Source of the DNA: Hamadaea sp013361475
GTDB lineage: Bacteria; Actinomycetota; Actinomycetes; Mycobacteriales; Micromonosporaceae
Reading direction: 5' to 3'
Assembly (NCBI RefSeq): GCF_040654195.1
Contig: NZ_JBFAHM010000005.1
Span: 62,001-126,000, forward strand
Length of the DNA stretch: 64,000 bases
Part shown: positions 60,304 through 64,000 of the stretch, in pieces
Numbering within the stretch: the stretch's first letter is position 1
Layout of the letters: every line of letters starts with the position of its first letter
The notes under the pieces: generated by a model
Seen by the model: the letters and a program-made list of their open reading frames with translations, nothing else
Database searches by the model: none
What the model was told of the DNA's origin: nothing
Translations under genes and position numbers: made by a program

Positions 60304-62706
60304 ATGGGTCTCGCCACGAAGTTCCGCCAGAAGCTGCGTACGTTCATGCAGCGCCCCGGATCCACCGTCAGCCTCGCCCCGTTCGAGGCCCTGCTGCCTC
60401 GGATCGAGGAGCTGGAGGAGGAGCTGAAGGCGCTGACCGACGACGAGCTCAAGGCGCGCGCGCTCGAGTTGGGCGACCGGCTGACCGGTGCGTCCGACGA
60501 CGAGGAGGCAGAGCCCGAGGAGTCCCCGGAGTACGTCGACTCGCTCCAGCGGGCGCAGCCGGTGATGATCCACGACGACGACCTGGTCGAGATCTGTGCT
60601 CTCGGCCGGGAGGCCGGTCGCCGGGCTCTCGACGAGCGCGCGTTCGACACGCAGCTGCTCGGCGCGATGTCGATGCTGGCGGGCACGATCGTCGAGATGG
60701 CGACCGGTGAAGGCAAGACCCTGGCCGCCGCCATCGCCGCGTTCGGTTACGCCACGCGAGGCGCCCGGGTGCAGATCATGACCGTCAACGACTACCTGGC
60801 CCATCGGGACGCCGAGTGGATGCGTCCGGTCTACGACCTGCTCGGCATGACCGTCGGCTCGGTCGGCGAACAGTCGACGCACGAGGAGCGCGTGGCGGCG
60901 TACGCGTGCGACGTGACCTACGCGTCGGTCAGCGAGGCCGGTTTCGACTTCCTCCGCGACCAGCTCGTCACCTCCAAGGGCGACGAGGTGATGCCGGGTC
61001 TGGCGACGCTGATCCTCGACGAGGCCGACTTCATCCTCATCGACGAGGCTCGGGTGCCGCTGGTGCTGGCCGGCAGCGTGGAGGAGGCCGTCTCGCCGGC
61101 GCAGAAGGCCGCCGAGATCGTGGCGAAGATGGAGAAGGCCCGTGACTTCATCCGGGTCGAGGGCGGTCGCAACGTCCAGCTCACCGAGGCCGGCTCGCGC
61201 CTGGTCGAGCGCGAATGGGACGGCATCGAGCTCTACGACCAGGAGAACCTCGACAAGCTGACCGCGATCAACCTGGCGCTGCACGCTCGCGTGCTCGTGC
61301 ACCGGGACGTCGACTACATCGTCCGGGATGGGCAGGTGCAGCTCGTCGACAGCGTACGCGGCCGGGTGGCCCAGCGTCGCCGCTGGCCGGACGGGTTGCA
61401 GGCGGCGGTCGAGGCGAAGGAGGGCGTGCACTCGACGGCCGAGGGCGAGATCCTCGCGACCATCACCGTGCAGGGCTTCGTCGGGCTCTACCCGACGGTC
61501 TGCGGCATGACCGGCACCGCCGTCAACGTCGGCGACGAGCTGCGGGAGTTCTATCGCCTCGAGGTCGCCGTGATCCCGCCGAACACCCCGTCGATCCGCG
61601 TCGACGAGGCCGACCGGGTCTACGCCACCGCGGAGGAGAAGGAAGAGGCGATCATCGCCGAGGTCGCCGAGGCGCACGAGAAGGGCCGCCCGGTCCTGAT
61701 CGGCACCCTCGACGTCGCCGAGTCCGAGCGCCTGGCCCGGTCGCTGCGTGCGGCCGATATCGAGTGCGTCGTGCTCAACGCCAAGAACGACGCCGAGGAG
61801 GCGGCGATCATCGCCGAGGCCGGTGCCCTGGGCCGGGTCACCGTGTCGACCCAGATGGCCGGTCGCGGTACCGACATCCGGCTCGGCGGCCGGGACGAGC
61901 GCGACCGGGACGAGGTCGTCGAACTCGGTGGGCTCTACGTCATCGGGGCCGGCCGGCACGACAGCCGCCGCGTCGACGACCAGCTCCGCGGCCGCGCCGG
62001 CCGCCAGGGCGACCCCGGCGGCTCGGTGTTCTTCGTCAGCCCCGAGGACAGCCTGATCGTGCGCAACGGCGAGACCTTCACGGCCAACGTCGCCGCCGAC
62101 GGGCGGATGACCGGGCCCGAGGTCGACTACTCCGTCAGCCACGCCCAGAAGGTCTCCGAAGGCGTGCACTTCGAGATCCACCGCAACACCTGGAAGTACG
62201 GCGTACTGGTCGAGCGGCAGCGGCAGCTGCTGGCCGCCAAGCGCCGGGAACTGCTCAACACCGACCTCGCCGCGCAGTGGGTCCTCGAAGCCGACAAGGA
62301 GCGCTACGACGAGATCGCCGACGCGATCGGCGACGAGCAGACTGAAGAGGCGGCACGCTCGATCGCGTTGGCGCACCTCGACCGGGCCTGGGCCGATCAC
62401 CTGGCGATGCTGTCCGACGTACGCGAAGGCGTCCACCTGCGCGCGCTCGGCCGTCAGGATCCGCTCGACGAGTACCACCGGGTCGCGATCCCGGCGTTCA
62501 AGGAGTTGACCGAAGGCATCCAGACCAGCACGGTCGAGACCTTCGCTGAGGCCGACCTGACCGACCCGGACTGGGACACCTCCGCGGCGGGTCTGCCCCG
62601 CCCGACCGCCACGTGGACCTACATGGTGCACGAGAACCCGTTCGGGTCGGAGATCGAGAGGTTCGTCTCCGCGATGGCCCGGGCGCTGCTCGGCAAGCGT
62701 TCCTGA
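60304..62706 (+). CDS. secA2: Accessory Sec ATPase SecA2
   Basis: 800 residues, near the size of mycobacterial SecA2. NBD1 has Walker A MATGEGKTLAA and DEAD-like ILDEADFILIDEAR; NBD2 has STQMAGRGTDIRLGG and LRGRAGRQGDPGGS. The C-terminal zinc tail of SecA1 is absent, as expected. It drives export of a subset of proteins through SecYEG. 40 bp downstream of the S66 gene, possibly cotranscribed. Confidence 0.93.
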   Translation: MGLATKFRQKLRTFMQRPGSTVSLAPFEALLPRIEELEEELKALTDDELKARALELGDRLTGASDDEEAEPEESPEYVDSLQRAQPVMIHDDDLVEICALGREAGRRALDERAFDTQLLGAMSMLAGTIVEMATGEGKTLAAAIAAFGYATRGARVQIMTVNDYLAHRDAEWMRPVYDLLGMTVGSVGEQSTHEERVAAYACDVTYASVSEAGFDFLRDQLVTSKGDEVMPGLATLILDEADFILIDEARVPLVLAGSVEEAVSPAQKAAEIVAKMEKARDFIRVEGGRNVQLTEAGSRLVEREWDGIELYDQENLDKLTAINLALHARVLVHRDVDYIVRDGQVQLVDSVRGRVAQRRRWPDGLQAAVEAKEGVHSTAEGEILATITVQGFVGLYPTVCGMTGTAVNVGDELREFYRLEVAVIPPNTPSIRVDEADRVYATAEEKEEAIIAEVAEAHEKGRPVLIGTLDVAESERLARSLRAADIECVVLNAKNDAEEAAIIAEAGALGRVTVSTQMAGRGTDIRLGGRDERDRDEVVELGGLYVIGAGRHDSRRVDDQLRGRAGRQGDPGGSVFFVSPEDSLIVRNGETFTANVAADGRMTGPEVDYSVSHAQKVSEGVHFEIHRNTWKYGVLVERQRQLLAAKRRELLNTDLAAQWVLEADKERYDEIADAIGDEQTEEAARSIALAHLDRAWADHLAMLSDVREGVHLRALGRQDPLDEYHRVAIPAFKELTEGIQTSTVETFAEADLTDPDWDTSAAGLPRPTATWTYMVHENPFGSEIERFVSAMARALLGKRS

Positions 62707-62717
62707 CCCACGTACGC

Positions 62718-62752
62718 AAGGCGCCGGATCCCGTAAACGGGTCCGGCGCCTT
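62718..62752 (+). terminator. Hairpin terminator of secA2
   Basis: AAGGCGCCGGA...TCCGGCGCCTT with an inner CCCGT/ACGGG stem, 12 bp after the stop. Confidence 0.8.
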
Positions 62753-62775
62753 CGTGTTGGTGATGCACTGGAACT

Positions 62776-63090
62776 ATGCCTAAGTACCTTATTCTGTACC
62801 GCTCCGACCAGACGATGGGCGAGCAGATGGGCTCCTCGACGCCGGAGGACATGAAGGCGTCGATGGACGCCTGGAACGCCTGGGCGGGCAAGGCCGGGTC
62901 CGCGCTCGTGGACTTCGGCAATCCGACCAACCCGGTCAAGGATGCCGGCGGCGGCCAGCCCGTCGGCGGCTACTCGATCCTGGAGGCGACCGACGCGGAC
63001 CAGCTCGACCAGGTTCTGGAAGGGCATCCGCACGCGGCGCAGGGTGGCACCATCGCCGTCTACGAGATCATGCCGATGCCCGGCATGTAG
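62776..63090 (+). CDS. YCII-domain protein
   Basis: 104 residues. A ferredoxin-like YCII fold: MPKYLILYRSDQ, FGNPTNPVKDAGGGQPVGGY, SILEATDADQLDQVLEGHPH and GTIAVYEIMPMPGM. Usually dimeric and of unknown or dehydratase-like activity. Starts 24 bp after the secA2 terminator, so it has its own short promoter region. Confidence 0.88.
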   Translation: MPKYLILYRSDQTMGEQMGSSTPEDMKASMDAWNAWAGKAGSALVDFGNPTNPVKDAGGGQPVGGYSILEATDADQLDQVLEGHPHAAQGGTIAVYEIMPMPGM

Positions 63091-63101
63091 CCCTTCTTGA
63101 T

Positions 63102-63170
63102 CGGCGCTGGATCAGGGTTCCGGGTCGAATCTTGCACCAAGATTCGACCGAGAACCCTGATCCAGCGCCG
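63102..63170. repeat. Palindromic interspersed repeat, copy 3
   Basis: Arms 63102-63134 and 63138-63170 (33 bp each) match with two mismatches around a 3-nt loop. It lies between convergent genes and may also terminate transcription. Confidence 0.88.
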
Positions 63171-63191
63171 TAAGGGCGCGGCGCGCAAGAG

Positions 63192-64000
63192 TCAGCCGTG
63201 CCAGGAGCGCCAAAGCGACGCGTAGGCGCCGCCGGCGCGTACGAGGTCGTCGTGGCTGCCCAGTTCACTGACCCGGCCGCCTTCGAGCACGGCGACCCGG
63301 TCGGCGTCGTGGGCGGTGTTCAGCCGGTGCGCGATCGCGATCACCGTCCGTCCTTCGAGGACTGCCGCCAGCGCACGTTCGGTGCGGCGAGCCGTCGTCG
63401 GGTCGAGGGCGGCGGTCGCCTCGTCGAGGATCAGCGTATGCGGATCGGCCAGGACCAGCCGGGCCAACGCCAGTTGCTGCGCGTCCGCCGGGCCCAGCGT
63501 ACGGATGCCGTCGCCGAGTTCGGTGTCCAAGCCGTCCGGGAGATCGGCGTACCAGTCGGCGCCGACGGCCACGAGCGCGTCGAGCATGTCGTCGTCGGTC
63601 GCGCCGGGGGCGGCGAACGCCAAGTTGTCCCGCAGACTGCCCATGAACACGTGGTGTTCCTGGGTCACCAACGCGATGCGGCGACGCCGTTCTGCCGGGT
63701 CGATCGCGGTCACCGCCAGCCCGCCGAGCGTCACGACGCCCTCGCGCGGCGCGTCGATGCCCGCGAGCAGTCGAGCCAGCGTCGACTTGCCCGCCCCGGA
63801 CGGACCGACGATCGCCAACCGCTCCCCTGGGCGTACCTCTAGATCGATGCCGTGGAGCACGTCGTGCCCGTCACCGTAGGCGAACCTGGCACCGCGCACG
63901 ACCAGCTCGCGCTGGTTCGCGGCCGGAACCTCGCCGCGGGGCTCGGGCGGCACCATGCCGACGCCCAGCACGCGGGCGAACGACGCGAGCCCGCGCTGGG
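63192..64000 (-). CDS. ABC exporter (fused permease-ATPase), 3' part
   Basis: C-terminal ATPase domain; the 5' part with the membrane domain lies beyond the window. Walker A IVGPSGAGKSTLARLLAG, Q-loop VTQEHHVF, Walker B HTLILDEATAALDP and H-loop IAIAHRLN. The signature motif is degenerate: LGPADAQQLALAR replaces LSGGQ. Such ATPases often work in heterodimers with a canonical partner, probably encoded next door. Confidence 0.9.
   Translation of the reverse strand, partial: QRGLASFARVLGVGMVPPEPRGEVPAANQRELVVRGARFAYGDGHDVLHGIDLEVRPGERLAIVGPSGAGKSTLARLLAGIDAPREGVVTLGGLAVTAIDPAERRRRIALVTQEHHVFMGSLRDNLAFAAPGATDDDMLDALVAVGADWYADLPDGLDTELGDGIRTLGPADAQQLALARLVLADPHTLILDEATAALDPTTARRTERALAAVLEGRTVIAIAHRLNTAHDADRVAVLEGGRVSELGSHDDLVRAGGAYASLWRSWHG

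Noticed and set aside
60148..63033. 961-codon open frame on the minus strand
   Set aside because: It is antisense to secA2, whose motifs are unmistakable. Long mirror frames are expected at this GC content, and the translation is low-complexity Arg/Val/Asp-rich.

Overview
The window is high-GC actinomycete DNA, most like a Micromonosporaceae member. The grounds are frequent GTG/TTG starts, 4-bp ATGA/GTGA gene overlaps, a complete conservon (cvnABCD), an actinobacterial SecA2, tandem L,D-transpeptidases beside orn and tRNA-His, and a fused CopC-CopD. The genus is an inference from gene content; no rRNA gene is present.

Layout. 1-4.6 kb: 3' end of a histidine kinase with its NarL-type regulator, a divergent MFS exporter/ArsR-regulator pair around a 14-bp inverted repeat, a frameshifted gene remnant and a small membrane protein. 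4.6-7.1 kb: a secreted right-handed beta-helix protein with two C-terminal carbohydrate-binding-like modules. 7.4-18.2 kb: a cell-surface glycan or glycolipid-like cluster with two CapK/PaaK-like adenylate-forming enzymes, a putative acyltransferase, a UDP-galactopyranose-mutase-like flavoprotein, a NodU/CmcH-type carbamoyltransferase, a polytopic membrane protein, a GT2 glycosyltransferase, an ATP-grasp ligase and a flippase-like protein. 18.2-23.8 kb: housekeeping and regulatory genes (histidine phosphatase, cupin, MarR plus SDR, a GGDEF-EAL protein, an orphan amino-acid-type binding lipoprotein).

23.8-32.0 kb is an accessory island, partly with lower GC and different codon use. It carries a RHH/MazF toxin-antitoxin pair bracketed by a 29-bp perfect direct repeat, a winged-helix regulator divergent from a Sce7726-type PD-(D/E)XK protein, a convergent Sce7725/T4-beta-type protein, a HigB toxin with a HigA-ImmA/IrrE fusion, an IS5-type element that carries an ankyrin-repeat passenger gene and splits a membrane-anchored protein gene, and a frameshifted serine recombinase that runs into tRNA-Leu(UAG). 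32-42.3 kb: MarR/MFS/DMT transport genes, then a thiol-redox and copper group (Bcp peroxiredoxin, CopCD, DsbA-like, MauE-like, ECF sigma factor and divergent zinc-finger anti-sigma). 42.3-44.2 kb: a 660-bp non-coding stretch and a GT87 mannosyltransferase-like gene.

44.3-48.5 kb is a compact 4.2-kb integrative element: a tyrosine integrase followed by nine small same-strand genes, including a shortened DNA sliding-clamp homologue and a phosphoribosyltransferase-like protein, with GTTGCA box arrays at both ends. It lies directly upstream of orn. 48.6-64 kb is core-like: orn, tRNA-His, two L,D-transpeptidases, the conservon, a GHL10 glycoside hydrolase-like protein, a GNAT and an S66 carboxypeptidase, secA2, a YCII protein, and the 3' end of an ABC exporter. 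Two families of short interspersed repeats occur: a ~65-bp near-perfect palindrome in three copies (one supplies the C-terminus and stop of a DMT transporter gene) and a 61-bp element in two copies.

The best candidates for undescribed biology are the mini-integrative element with its clamp homologue, the IS whose terminal repeats encode the same C-terminus for both of its genes, and the 24-28.5 kb defence-like island.
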